NCBI RefSeq assembly: GCF_012927745.1
Contig: NZ_JABBKX010000012.1
Span: 1-64,000 of the forward strand
Origin: Neoroseomonas marina
Lineage (GTDB): Bacteria; Pseudomonadota; Alphaproteobacteria; Acetobacterales; Acetobacteraceae
Length of the DNA stretch: 64,000 nucleotides
Reading direction: 5' to 3'
The translations under genes were made by a program, and so were the position numbers. Numbering within the stretch: the stretch's first letter is position 1; the number at the start of each line of letters is the position of its first letter. Below, one piece after another: positions 51,098 through 59,722 of this stretch. Under the pieces are notes generated by a model. The model was not told where the DNA came from. It saw only the letters and a program-made list of their open reading frames with translations, and did no database searches.

Positions 51098-52294
51098 TCA
51101 CGCGACGGCCTCCAGGTCGCGCAGCGACTGGATCATCGAGCTGCGCAGCAGGAAGGCACGGTGCTTCGCCGGGTCGGCGGCGGTGGCGCGAAGGTCGTCG
51201 TGATAGGCGCGCCGCACCTCAGGGTCGCGCTGGTTCAGGATCTGGCGGTTGCGCAGCGCCGTCGCCTGCACCGTCTCGAGCGCCACCTTCCGCCGCTGGC
51301 GCGAATAGCGCTCCATCAGCGCAAGGTCGGCGCCGCGCCACACCTCGATCAGCTTGCCTGCCAGGTTGAAGGCGTCGTGCACGCCCCCGTTCATCCCCAT
51401 CCCGCCGAGCGGGTTGTTGATGTGCGCCGCATCGCCCGCGATGAAGCAGCGGCCCTTCGCATAGGTGTCCGCCACGCGTTCGTGCACGCGGTAGGCGGTG
51501 CGGTGGCGCAGCTCGTAGCCCGCGGGGTTCGGGATCATCGCCTGCAGCCGTTCCTCGATGCGCGCGGGGTCGAGCATGCGCTCCTCGCTCTCCCCCGGAT
51601 CGGTCGGGAAGAGCACCCGCCACAGCGAGGCCGTGCGCAGCAGGACGAACCATTCCTCGGGGTCGGAGATGTAGGCGATGTTCGTGAGGTCCCCGATCGC
51701 CTCGTGGAAGGGGAAGGTGGTCGAAAGGGTGAGGAAGATCTCCGGGATCGTCATCCCCTCGAAGCCGATGCCGAGCGACTTGCGCACCGCCGAGGACGCC
51801 CCGTCCGCGCCCACCAGGTAGCGCCCGCGCAGCGGTTCGCGCGACCCGTCCGGGCGCTCGACCGTCAGCGTCACGCCATCCGCGTCCTGCGCCACCTCCA
51901 CCGCCTTCGCGTCATAGACGAACGTCACGTCCGGATTGGTCGCGAGACGGTCGCGCAGCATCCGCGTCAGCCGCCACTGCTCGCATTGCAGCCGGTAGGG
52001 ATGCCGCGTGTCGTCCTTCAGGTGGCCAAGATCGAAGGTGGCGATCACGCCTGTGTGCCGGTCGCGGAACTGCCAGGTCGGGCAGATCAGCCCCTGTTCG
52101 ATCATCGCCCCCGTCACGCCGAAGCGGTCGAGCATGTCGAGCGTCGGCGGGTGGAAGGTCGAGGCACGGAGGTCGTCGGGCAGGTCGCGCGCCTGCTCGA
52201 CGATCAGGACGGGAATGCCCTCATCCGCCAGCAGGGCGGCGGCAACGAGGCCGGCGGGGCCGGCGCCGGCAACGATCACGCGGTTCTCGGTCAT
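51098..52294 (-). CDS. FAD-dependent aromatic monooxygenase (PF01494-type)
   Basis: 398 residues of class A flavoprotein hydroxylase type. The Rossmann GAGPAGL is at 10-16, the second FAD motif DGASSAVRKSLG near 165-180, and the GD motif GDAAHINNPLGGMGMNGGVHD near 285 onward. Likely hydroxylates an aromatic ring with NAD(P)H and O2. Substrate unknown. ATG 52294 is chosen; an upstream open stretch is not homologous. It lies 158 bases from the amidohydrolase gene on the same strand. Confidence 0.88.
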   Translation of the reverse strand: MTENRVIVAGAGPAGLVAAALLADEGIPVLIVEQARDLPDDLRASTFHPPTLDMLDRFGVTGAMIEQGLICPTWQFRDRHTGVIATFDLGHLKDDTRHPYRLQCEQWRLTRMLRDRLATNPDVTFVYDAKAVEVAQDADGVTLTVERPDGSREPLRGRYLVGADGASSAVRKSLGIGFEGMTIPEIFLTLSTTFPFHEAIGDLTNIAYISDPEEWFVLLRTASLWRVLFPTDPGESEERMLDPARIEERLQAMIPNPAGYELRHRTAYRVHERVADTYAKGRCFIAGDAAHINNPLGGMGMNGGVHDAFNLAGKLIEVWRGADLALMERYSRQRRKVALETVQATALRNRQILNQRDPEVRRAYHDDLRATAADPAKHRAFLLRSSMIQSLRDLEAVA

Positions 52295-52369
52295 GGCGGC
52301 ATGACAGCGCGGGGGAGGCGAACCGGCAAGGCGGCTTGATGCGGGGCGCGGCGTCGGCATCTATGGGAC

Positions 52370-53185
52370 ATGCGTATTCCCTTCCTCGACCGCGCGCCGC
52401 GTGTGGCGCTGGTGCGCCTGGCCGGGCTGATCGCCGCGCGGCCCGATCCGCTCTCCGGCGGGCTCAATGCCGCCGGGGTGCAGGCGCTGCTCGACCGCGC
52501 CTTCTCCGTCAAGCGTATCGCCGCCGTGATGCTGGTGATCAACTCGCCGGGCGGATCGCCGGTGCAGTCCTCGCTGATCGCGCGCCAGATCCGGCGCCTG
52601 GCCGAGGAGAAGAAGGTCCCGGCCATCGCGGTGGTGGAGGATGCGGCGGCCTCGGGCGGCTACTGGATCGCCTGCGCGGCGGACGAGATCGTCGCCGACC
52701 CGGCTTCGATCCTCGGGTCCATCGGCGTCATCAGCGCCGGATTCGGCTTCGGCGAGGCGATGGCGCGGCTCGGTGTGGAACGCCGCCTCCGCACGGCGGG
52801 GGAGGAGAAATCCTTCCTCGACCCCTTCCGGCCGGAACGCGCGGAGGATGTCGCGCGGCTCGAAGACCTGCTCGCCAAGCTGCACGAGGAATTCAAGTCC
52901 TGGGTGCGCGAACGGCGCGGCGCGAAACTCAAGGCGCCGGACGACACGCTCTTCACCGGCCGCTTCTGGACCGGGCGCGATGCGGTGGGGCTCGGCCTCG
53001 CCGACGCGCTGGGCGATGCCGAGAGCGAGGCGAAGCGCCGCTTCGGGGAGAAAGTGAAGATCATCCGGCTGGGCCAGCGCAAGCGCGGCTTCCCCTGGCG
53101 GCTGATCCCCGGCGCGCGGGAAGGCGCCGAGGCCGTGGCCCATGCGGTCGAGGAACGCGCCGCCTGGGCGCGGCTTGGCCTCTAG
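52370..53185 (+). CDS. S49 family peptidase (SppA/SohB-like)
   Basis: 271 residues, one catalytic domain: INSPGGSPVQS near 58, the nucleophile S95 in AAASGGYW, and the likely general-base K147 in AGEEKSFLDPF, a spacing of 52 as in small SppA enzymes. No strong N-terminal membrane anchor is apparent. It degrades signal-peptide remnants or other membrane peptides. Its TAG stop shares CTAG with the stop of the convergent sulfotransferase gene. Confidence 0.9.
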   Translation: MRIPFLDRAPRVALVRLAGLIAARPDPLSGGLNAAGVQALLDRAFSVKRIAAVMLVINSPGGSPVQSSLIARQIRRLAEEKKVPAIAVVEDAAASGGYWIACAADEIVADPASILGSIGVISAGFGFGEAMARLGVERRLRTAGEEKSFLDPFRPERAEDVARLEDLLAKLHEEFKSWVRERRGAKLKAPDDTLFTGRFWTGRDAVGLGLADALGDAESEAKRRFGEKVKIIRLGQRKRGFPWRLIPGAREGAEAVAHAVEERAAWARLGL

Positions 53186-53820
53186 ATCGGTGTGCCGCCG
53201 AGGGGTTCCCAGAACTCCTCGCTGGAATTGACCTTCGGGAAGGGCTCCTCGGGCGCCGGCACGCCGAGGAAGCGGCACAGCGGCTCCCAGCCCTCGGCGA
53301 CGTCGAAGACGAGCAGGCGGCCCGGCGGGATCGCGTCGCGCACCTCGGCTTCCCGCTTGCGGTATGCGGCGAGCACGCCCTCGCGGTCATCGGCGGGGCA
53401 GCCGAAGGTCTGTTCCTGCACCATCGAGATCCCGGCCTGGAGCATGTCATGGACATGCGGGGGCAGGGGCGGCAGGGCGTCCCGCTTCACCGCGAGCCGC
53501 CCGATCGTCGAGGAGAAGCTGCGCCACCACGACTCCTCGGGCCGGACCGAGTGGATCACCTTGGCGTCCGGGTAATGCGCGGCGAGTTCCCGCCAGACAT
53601 GGGCGCCGGGCCAGTCCACCTGGGACCTGTAGCCGGCGAAGATCGTGTCCCAGTCGACTGCCTTGCCCGCCGCGACGGCCTGCCAGTGCGGCACCTGGGG
53701 CGGGTTCGCGAAGACCTCGTGCATGTGGTGGCAGGGCCCGAAGCCAAGCCGTTCGAGGGCCAGTTTCAGCGATGCCGTGCCGGTGCGTCCGAAGCCGCTG
53801 CCGATGATCTCCAACGCCAT
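53182..53820 (-). CDS. Sulfotransferase-family protein
   Basis: 212 residues. The 5'-phosphosulfate loop is GSGFGRTGTASLKLAL at residues 7-22, and the 3'-phosphate segment near KVIHSVRPEESWWRSF. It belongs to the Sulfotransfer_4-type group that transfers sulfate from PAPS or is PAPS-binding only; the acceptor is unknown. ATG 53820 has GAGAGG just upstream. Converges on the S49 gene with overlapping stops (CTAG). Confidence 0.8.
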   Translation of the reverse strand: MALEIIGSGFGRTGTASLKLALERLGFGPCHHMHEVFANPPQVPHWQAVAAGKAVDWDTIFAGYRSQVDWPGAHVWRELAAHYPDAKVIHSVRPEESWWRSFSSTIGRLAVKRDALPPLPPHVHDMLQAGISMVQEQTFGCPADDREGVLAAYRKREAEVRDAIPPGRLLVFDVAEGWEPLCRFLGVPAPEEPFPKVNSSEEFWEPLGGTPI

Positions 53821-53896
53821 GGATGATTCCTCTCGCAGGCCCGGCCTGCGGAGGATGGACCGGCCCCGTGACGATGTCACGGAGCCGTGTGTTCTC

Positions 53897-55030
53897 TCAG
53901 AGCCCCGCGGTGCCGGGCCCCAGCGTCTCGAACAGCCGCGCCAGCAGCCGGGTGCGGGGGACCAGGCAGCGCAGTTCGACGAACTCCTCCCGCGTATGCG
54001 GCCCGCCACCGATGACGCCGAGGCCATCGAGCGTCGGCACGCCGAGCGCGCCGGTGAAGTTGCCGTCCGACCCGCCGCCCGCGACGCGTTCCCCGGCCGA
54101 GGGCAGTCCGGCTTCCCGCGCCAGCGCCGCGGCATGGTCGTAGAGCGCCTGGATCGCCGGCGTCTTGCCGAAGGGCGGGCGACCGAGGCCGGCCGTCACC
54201 TCGGTGAAGACGTCGGGGTCATGCTGGGGCAGGGCATGCACCGCCTCGCGCAGCTCGCGCTCCTCGACCGCCGTCGTCACCAGCGCGTAGCAGATGGCGC
54301 GGCATTCGGCCGGGACCATGTTCTCGTGCGTGCCGCCCTGCACGATGCCGATGTTGACGAAGAAGTTGCGCGGATGGTCGGTCAGCGCCTCGAGGGCCAG
54401 GATGTGGTGCGCCATCTCGCGCACCGCGGAACGCCCCTCGGCATGGTAGGCGCCGGCATGGGCGGGACGGCCGATGGTGCGCAGGTGCCAGCGCGCGATG
54501 CCGTGCCGCGCGACGGTGAACTTGCCGCCCTCGCCGGAGGGCTCGACCACCAGCGCGGCGCGATGGCGCAAGGCCTCGGCCTCGATGGCGGCACGGGAGG
54601 AGGGGCTGCCGACCTCCTCGTCCGGGATCATCATGACGCTGACCGGCAGGCGGGGGCGGCGGCCCGTCGCGTGCAGGTGCTGCAGCGCGGCGACCGCCAT
54701 CGCGTTGCCGCCCTTCATGTCGTAGATGCCCGGGCCATAGGCGCGCTCGCCGTCGCGGCGATATGCGAAGGTCCCGCGCTGGTGCACGGTATCGATGTGG
54801 CCGAGCAGCAGCAGGCCCGGACCTGGTTCCGCGCCCGGCACGCGGCCGATCAGGATGTCGCCGTAGCCGTCGCGGCCCGGGGTGCGCTCGATCGTCGCGC
54901 CGATGCCGCGCAGCAGGCCTTCGGCATGGTCCGCGACGCGGTTCACGCCGGCGGCGTCGTTGGTCGGGCTCTCGATTTCGACCCATCCGCGGACGGCGTC
55001 GAGCAGGGCGTCGGTCGTGAGGTCGTGCAT
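53897..55030 (-). CDS. M20 family peptidase (glutamate carboxypeptidase-like)
   Basis: 377 residues with the metal ligands H78/D80 (GHIDTV), D104 (YDMKGG), E138/E139 (PDEEVG) and the dimerisation insert (ARWHLRTIGRPAHAGAYHAEG). It is closer to carboxypeptidase G2/ArgE-type members than to the amidohydrolase at 6873. Four bases follow before the acylphosphatase stop, so the minus-strand run from AsmA to here may be one transcript. Confidence 0.88.
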   Translation of the reverse strand: MHDLTTDALLDAVRGWVEIESPTNDAAGVNRVADHAEGLLRGIGATIERTPGRDGYGDILIGRVPGAEPGPGLLLLGHIDTVHQRGTFAYRRDGERAYGPGIYDMKGGNAMAVAALQHLHATGRRPRLPVSVMMIPDEEVGSPSSRAAIEAEALRHRAALVVEPSGEGGKFTVARHGIARWHLRTIGRPAHAGAYHAEGRSAVREMAHHILALEALTDHPRNFFVNIGIVQGGTHENMVPAECRAICYALVTTAVEERELREAVHALPQHDPDVFTEVTAGLGRPPFGKTPAIQALYDHAAALAREAGLPSAGERVAGGGSDGNFTGALGVPTLDGLGVIGGGPHTREEFVELRCLVPRTRLLARLFETLGPGTAGL

Positions 55031-55033
55031 GTC

Positions 55034-55309
55034 CTATCCGGTCGGCAGGCGGCGGAAGCCGGGCTCGGCGGGCGCCTCGGCGAAATCCTCGGCGATGTCC
55101 TCGACGCGCGCCATCACCGGGCCGCGGCGGCAGAGCAGCAGCAGCGCCTGGACGGCGGCTTCCTCGCCGGCGACCAGTGCCTGCACGGTCCCGTCGCGGC
55201 GGTTGCGCACCCAGCCATGCACGCCGAGGCGCTCGGCCTCGATCACCATCCAGTCGCGATAGCCGACGCCCTGGACGCGGCCGCTGATGATGACGATGCG
55301 CGCGCTCAT
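55034..55309 (-). CDS. acyP: Acylphosphatase
   Basis: 91 residues with the acyl-phosphate site GRVQGVGYRDW (10-20, catalytic R18) and GWVRNRRDGTV (32-42, N36). Hydrolyses acyl phosphates such as 1,3-bisphosphoglycerate or carbamoyl phosphate. Overlaps the ATP12 gene by four bases (ATGA). The usual GVGFR is GVGYR here. Confidence 0.93.
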   Translation of the reverse strand: MSARIVIISGRVQGVGYRDWMVIEAERLGVHGWVRNRRDGTVQALVAGEEAAVQALLLLCRRGPVMARVEDIAEDFAEAPAEPGFRRLPTG

Positions 55310-56013
55310 GCCCGCACCAGGGCGAGGAAGCGCTCGGCCAATGCCAGCTCCTGTGCGGCCCGGGCGCGGCGTTCGAGGCGTTCGGGATCCTCGCCCCAGC
55401 GGCGTTCCTGGAACACCTCGTCGATGACCGCGAGGCGATGCGCCTCCGCCGCCGCGATCCGGCCGGCCGACAGCGCGAGCCCGAGCACCAGGCTGCCGAG
55501 CGACGGCACGGCGACGCCGAGGGCCGCGAGTTCCTCCGCGCGATGCGCCGCGACCGCGTCGCGCAGCGCAGCGAGGCTTGCTTCCGGCTGCGTGACGGGC
55601 ATCAGCCCCGCGGTGACGGTCAGCGGCGCGCCGTGTTCCGCCGCGGCCCAGTCGAGCAGCGGCTGCCATTCGCGCGACTGCAGCTCGGCGAGCGCCGGAT
55701 CGTCGGCGCGGTAGCAGAGCAGGTCGGTCTCGCCATACTTCGCCAGGCCCGCGACCATCGCCGCGGGATCCGGCGCGACGCGGTCCTGCGCGGTGCCGAG
55801 CAGGCGCGTGAGCGGCACATGCTCCATCGTCATCTCGCCGCCCTTGGCCTCGCCCGCCGCCTGCCATTCGGCGGCGATCGCCTCGGCCAGCGGGCCGGAG
55901 GCGGTGGCGAGCGGCTTGCCGCCGGGCAGCCGCAGCGGACGCCCGTCGAGCAGGACGGCGTGGCCGCCCTCGGGCCGCGTCACGGCGACGGCGTTGTCCC
56001 AGAAGCGTTTCAT
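55306..56013 (-). CDS. ATP12-family chaperone
   Basis: 235 residues. The conserved MKRFWDNAV start, VLLDGRPLRLPGGKPL, and TDLLCYRADDP and LVLGLALSAGRI segments identify the ATP12 family, which aids F1-ATP synthase alpha-subunit assembly in mitochondria; bacterial members in alphaproteobacteria are presumed similar. A covarying hairpin repeat ends just before its ATG. Confidence 0.9.
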   Translation of the reverse strand: MKRFWDNAVAVTRPEGGHAVLLDGRPLRLPGGKPLATASGPLAEAIAAEWQAAGEAKGGEMTMEHVPLTRLLGTAQDRVAPDPAAMVAGLAKYGETDLLCYRADDPALAELQSREWQPLLDWAAAEHGAPLTVTAGLMPVTQPEASLAALRDAVAAHRAEELAALGVAVPSLGSLVLGLALSAGRIAAAEAHRLAVIDEVFQERRWGEDPERLERRARAAQELALAERFLALVRA

Positions 56014-56015
56014 CC

Positions 56016-56071
56016 TTGTTGGCCCTCAGACGGCGGGCGGCCGGCATCCGCCGGCCTTGCCTTCGCGACAC
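56016..56071 (-). repeat. Start-codon-proximal hairpin repeat, copy 2
   Basis: Contains CCCTCAGACGGCGGGCG and TTGCCTTCGCG as in copy 1 at 50946, around a hairpin GGCCGGC ATCC GCCGGCC. The arms differ from copy 1 but stay complementary, with loop ATCC kept. The element ends two bases before the ATP12 ATG. Covariation suggests the structure itself is selected. Confidence 0.7.
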
Positions 56072-56173
56072 TTGCCGCGGGCCGCGTTCGCGGCCTCGGC
56101 CCTTCGGGCCGCAGGGCGTGCGGGTCTTCGGCGCGTGTCATGCCGTGCCTGTACTCCCGTTCGGGCGCGGGCT

Positions 56174-58669
56174 CTACCGCCGCCCGCCGCCGAACAGCCC
56201 GCCGAGGCCGCGCAGCAATTCCTGCGTCGTGCCCTGCAACTCGCGCGGCACGCCGGGGACGAATTCCTGCGGCGGCGGCACGGGGCCGTCGGCGCCGAAC
56301 CGCGCCAGGCGCAGTTGCGCGTCGCAATCCCCCGCAGGATGCCCCCCGGGGATCCGCCCGCGCAGCCATTCCACGGTGGGATTGCGCCAGAGCCGGTTCG
56401 CCACCGTGTCCTCGACCACCCGGGCGAGCGCGCGCGCCGGCTCGGCGCCGATGCGCGGCGCGGCCAGGGTGCCGCCCACGCCGACCGGCGCGCGCACCCG
56501 CACGCCGAGCAGCGTGACGTCGGGCAGCAGCCGCGCGGCGATCGCCTCGGAGCGGAGGTTCACCGCCACGGAACCCTCGATGCGCCCGGCCGAGGTCTCG
56601 GCGAGCAGCGCCTGCGTCGTGGCCATCCCGTCCTCCGCGCTGATCCGCACGGCGAAGCAGCGCAGGTCCAGGCCTTCCTGCGGCGCCCCCGGCAGCAGCA
56701 GCCCCAGCAGGTCGGGCCCGAGGCGCAGCATGCCCGCGCGGTCGAGCCGCCCGTTCACCAGCGCGAGGCCGGCTTCCCCCGTCAGCGTGCCGGCCAGGGC
56801 GCGTGTGGTGGCGCCGCGGCCATGGCCCTCGATGCGGATCTGGGCCTGGCCCTCGATGCTCGCGGCCTCGCGCCGGGCCAGGCGCAGCGCGGCGAGGTCG
56901 AGGCCCGCGCCTTCGCTCCTGATGGCGAAGGCGACGGCGGGCGGCGATTGCGCGGCGTCGATCGTCACCTCGCCCTGCACGGGCCCACCCGGCGTGACCG
57001 CGGCGAAGGGGGTGAGGCGCGCGACGCCGTCGGCGATCGCGAGCGTGCCGCGCACCTCCCGCCACGCCGCGCCGCCGAGGATCAGTTCGGCGGCGGAGAC
57101 CTCGACGCGTCCATGATAGGCGCGCACGGCGGCGATCGGCAGCGGGATGTCGGGAATGACCCGACGTTCGCCGGATGGGGCCGGCGCGGGGGCGGGCGCC
57201 GGTGCCGGCGCCGGCGCGGGCGACGGCGCGGGAGCCGGTGCCGCGGTTGCGGCCCGGGCGGCGAGGCGTTCGCCCAGCGTGTCGAGATCGGCGCGGCTCG
57301 CTGCGATGCGGCCCGTGACACCGAGCGGGCTGCCCGGCCGCAGCGCGAGGTCGCCCTCCGCGGCCAGCAACGGGGAGACGACGCGGAAGCGCCGGACGCG
57401 GATCTCGCCATCGCGCCCGGCCGGCAAGGCGAGGTCGGCCTCGATGGCGAGATCCGTCAGCGGCGGCGGGTCCGGCAGCAGCGGCGCGAGCGCGGCGAGG
57501 TCCGGGATGGCAATGCGCAGCGCGGCGGAAGCGCCGGACCGGCTGAGCGGCTTTTCCACGCGCCCTTCGGCGCGCAGCGTGGCTCCGGCCGCCGCGGCCT
57601 CGGCCAGCACCGAGACGGGCCGGTCGGCCAGCAGCGCTGCCGGGGTTCCGATCCGCAGCGTCGCGGCGACGGCGAGGCCCGCGCGCGTCGCCTCGATCCG
57701 GGCTTCCGCCGGCTGGTCGAGGGCCGGCGCCTGCAGGGTCGCGCGGGTCAGCGCGAGTCCTTCGCTCAGGGCGCCGAGGTCGGCCGCGCCAAGGGTGGCC
57801 GTGATCTCCGAGGGCCGCAGCGCAGCATCGAGCGTGAAGGCAGCCTCGATGGGCGGCAGCGGCGCCGTCTCGGGCAGGGCGGGCACCAGTGCGGCGATCA
57901 GGGGCCGCAACTCGGCTGGCTCGGACAGGGCAAGGGTGACGCGCAGCGAGGTGCCGGGCCGCCCTTCGAGGCCCATGCGGTTGCCGCCGGTGACGAGACT
58001 GCCCCGGATCGCGCCGATCCCATCGCCCTCGGGCCAGGCGTCGCCTTCGATGGTGGCGACGAGGCCCAGCACGCCGACCCGCGCCGCGAAGCCCGGTGGG
58101 CGGCCGCTGCCGATGCCTTCCACTCGCGCCCGGGCGAGGGTGACGACGCCGAGGCGCGGATCGGGCAGGGTAACGCGGCTGTCGGTGAGGATGATCTCCT
58201 CGATCACCACCGGCCGGGCGGCGGTGGCCGGCCGCGCGGGGGTGGCGGGGGCCGCGGGCGCGGGGTCGCGCGGCGCCGCGCGGAACAGCCAGTTCGGCGC
58301 GCCGCCGGCCGTGCGCTCGAGAAGGATGTCGGCGCCGTCGATCTCGATGCCCTCGATGCGGATATCGCCGCGCAGCAGCGGCAGCAGGGCAAGGCGGACC
58401 TCGAGCCGGCGGATCGTCGCCATCTCCGGCCGCGACCCGCCGGGCAGGTTGGCCAGGGTGGCGCCCTGGACCTCAAGGCGCGGGGACAGGCCGGGGCGCA
58501 GCGAGACGGCGCCGAGCGTCGCCGCCCGGCCGGTCGAGGCCTCGATCGCGGCCAGGATGCGCGGCGACAGCGCGCCGGCATCGAGCGCCATGGTCAGGGC
58601 CACGACGCCGCCGATCGCGAGGAGGATCAGGCCGAGGACGATGCCCCCGCCCCATTTCAGGGCCCGCAT
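56174..58669 (-). CDS. AsmA-family protein
   Basis: 831 residues: an N-terminal membrane helix (MRALKWGGGIVLGLILLAIG), then a long repetitive beta-rich domain with LRSEAIAARLLPDVTLLGVRVRAPV and a C-terminal AsmA segment (PTVEWLRGRIPGGHPAGDC). AsmA-like proteins bridge inner and outer membranes and affect lipid transport. A proline-alanine run (PAPAPSPAPA region, about residues 475-500) is low complexity. Starts ten bases before RluA ends, so cotranscription is likely. Confidence 0.85.
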   Translation of the reverse strand: MRALKWGGGIVLGLILLAIGGVVALTMALDAGALSPRILAAIEASTGRAATLGAVSLRPGLSPRLEVQGATLANLPGGSRPEMATIRRLEVRLALLPLLRGDIRIEGIEIDGADILLERTAGGAPNWLFRAAPRDPAPAAPATPARPATAARPVVIEEIILTDSRVTLPDPRLGVVTLARARVEGIGSGRPPGFAARVGVLGLVATIEGDAWPEGDGIGAIRGSLVTGGNRMGLEGRPGTSLRVTLALSEPAELRPLIAALVPALPETAPLPPIEAAFTLDAALRPSEITATLGAADLGALSEGLALTRATLQAPALDQPAEARIEATRAGLAVAATLRIGTPAALLADRPVSVLAEAAAAGATLRAEGRVEKPLSRSGASAALRIAIPDLAALAPLLPDPPPLTDLAIEADLALPAGRDGEIRVRRFRVVSPLLAAEGDLALRPGSPLGVTGRIAASRADLDTLGERLAARAATAAPAPAPSPAPAPAPAPAPAPAPSGERRVIPDIPLPIAAVRAYHGRVEVSAAELILGGAAWREVRGTLAIADGVARLTPFAAVTPGGPVQGEVTIDAAQSPPAVAFAIRSEGAGLDLAALRLARREAASIEGQAQIRIEGHGRGATTRALAGTLTGEAGLALVNGRLDRAGMLRLGPDLLGLLLPGAPQEGLDLRCFAVRISAEDGMATTQALLAETSAGRIEGSVAVNLRSEAIAARLLPDVTLLGVRVRAPVGVGGTLAAPRIGAEPARALARVVEDTVANRLWRNPTVEWLRGRIPGGHPAGDCDAQLRLARFGADGPVPPPQEFVPGVPRELQGTTQELLRGLGGLFGGGRR

Positions 58670-58679
58670 CGCCGGCGCC

Positions 58680-59654
58680 TCAGCGCACCCGCCGGCAGGA
58701 GGGCGTGCGCGGCCGGTCGAAGCCGAGGAAGGCGAAGGTGTCCTTCATGTGCGGCGGCAGGGGGGCTGCAAGTTCCAGCATGCCGCCTTCGGGGTGCGGC
58801 ACCCGCAGGGCGCGGGCATGGAGGTGCAGGCTGCGGTCGCCGAAACCCTCGGGATGCGCGGCCGCGCCGCCATACTTGCCGTCCCCGAGGATCGGGCATT
58901 TCAGCGCCGAGGCGCAGTGGACGCGCAGCTGGTGCGTGCGGCCGGTGAGCGGCGTCAGTTCCAGCAGCGCCGCCTGCTTCTGCGCGGAATCGATGGTGCG
59001 GAACAGGGTGACGGCCCGCGCCGCATCCTTGGCGTCGGACGGGACGACGCGCTCGCCATGGCCGCCGGCATGCTTGGCGAGCGGCATGTCGATACGGCCT
59101 TCGAGCGGATGCGGCCGGCCGACGACGATGGCCCAGTAGGTCTTCTCCGCGTCGCGCCCGCGGAAGGCCGCGGCGAGCTTCGACGCCGCCGCCGGGGTGC
59201 GCGCGAGCAGCAGCACGCCGGTCGTGTCGCGGTCGAGCCGATGCACCAGGCGCGGGCGTTCCTCATTGCCGAAGCGCAACGCGTCGAGCATGCCGTCGAT
59301 GTGCTTCGCGATGCCCGGCCCGCCCTGCACCGGCATGCCCTGCGGCTTGTCCAGGGCGATGACCGAATCGTCGCGGTAGATCACCAGCCGTTCGAGGGCC
59401 GCGGCCTCCCGTGGGTCGATCGGCTTGGGCTCGGCCTTGGGCGCCGGGGCGTCGGGCATGGGCGGGATGCGCAGGACCTGGCCGGGGACCAGGCGGGTGT
59501 TGGACTCGGCGCGCTTGCCGTCGACGCGGATCTGGCCGGACCGCAACATCTTCTGCAGCGCACCCTGGGTGAGGGCGGGGAAGTGGCGGTGGAACCAGCG
59601 GTCGAGGCGGATCTCGCCATCCGCGGGGCGGACGGTACGGGTGGTGACGGGCAT
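58680..59654 (-). CDS. RluA-family pseudouridine synthase
   Basis: 324 residues: an N-terminal S4 RNA-binding domain (about 1-65, RLDRWFHRHFPALTQGALQK) and the catalytic domain with HRLDRDTTG (D141 is the catalytic Asp). It isomerises uridine in 23S rRNA or tRNA; RluC-type numbering is likely but cannot be fixed. Start ATG 59654. Confidence 0.92.
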   Translation of the reverse strand: MPVTTRTVRPADGEIRLDRWFHRHFPALTQGALQKMLRSGQIRVDGKRAESNTRLVPGQVLRIPPMPDAPAPKAEPKPIDPREAAALERLVIYRDDSVIALDKPQGMPVQGGPGIAKHIDGMLDALRFGNEERPRLVHRLDRDTTGVLLLARTPAAASKLAAAFRGRDAEKTYWAIVVGRPHPLEGRIDMPLAKHAGGHGERVVPSDAKDAARAVTLFRTIDSAQKQAALLELTPLTGRTHQLRVHCASALKCPILGDGKYGGAAAHPEGFGDRSLHLHARALRVPHPEGGMLELAAPLPPHMKDTFAFLGFDRPRTPSCRRVR

Positions 59655-59722
59655 GGCGCCCTATAGCACGGCTTGGCGGGGGGTGCTGACGGCTGCCCGG
59701 GGCGGGCCTATCGTCGGGCCCC

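Noticed and set aside
57181..57240. GC-rich tandem repeat in the AsmA gene as a minisatellite
   Set aside because: It encodes a Pro-Ala linker in frame and is explained as low-complexity coding sequence.
55793..58948. A 1051-codon open frame on the plus strand
   Set aside because: Antisense to ATP12 and AsmA, low-complexity Arg/Gly/Pro composition, no start site or homology pattern.
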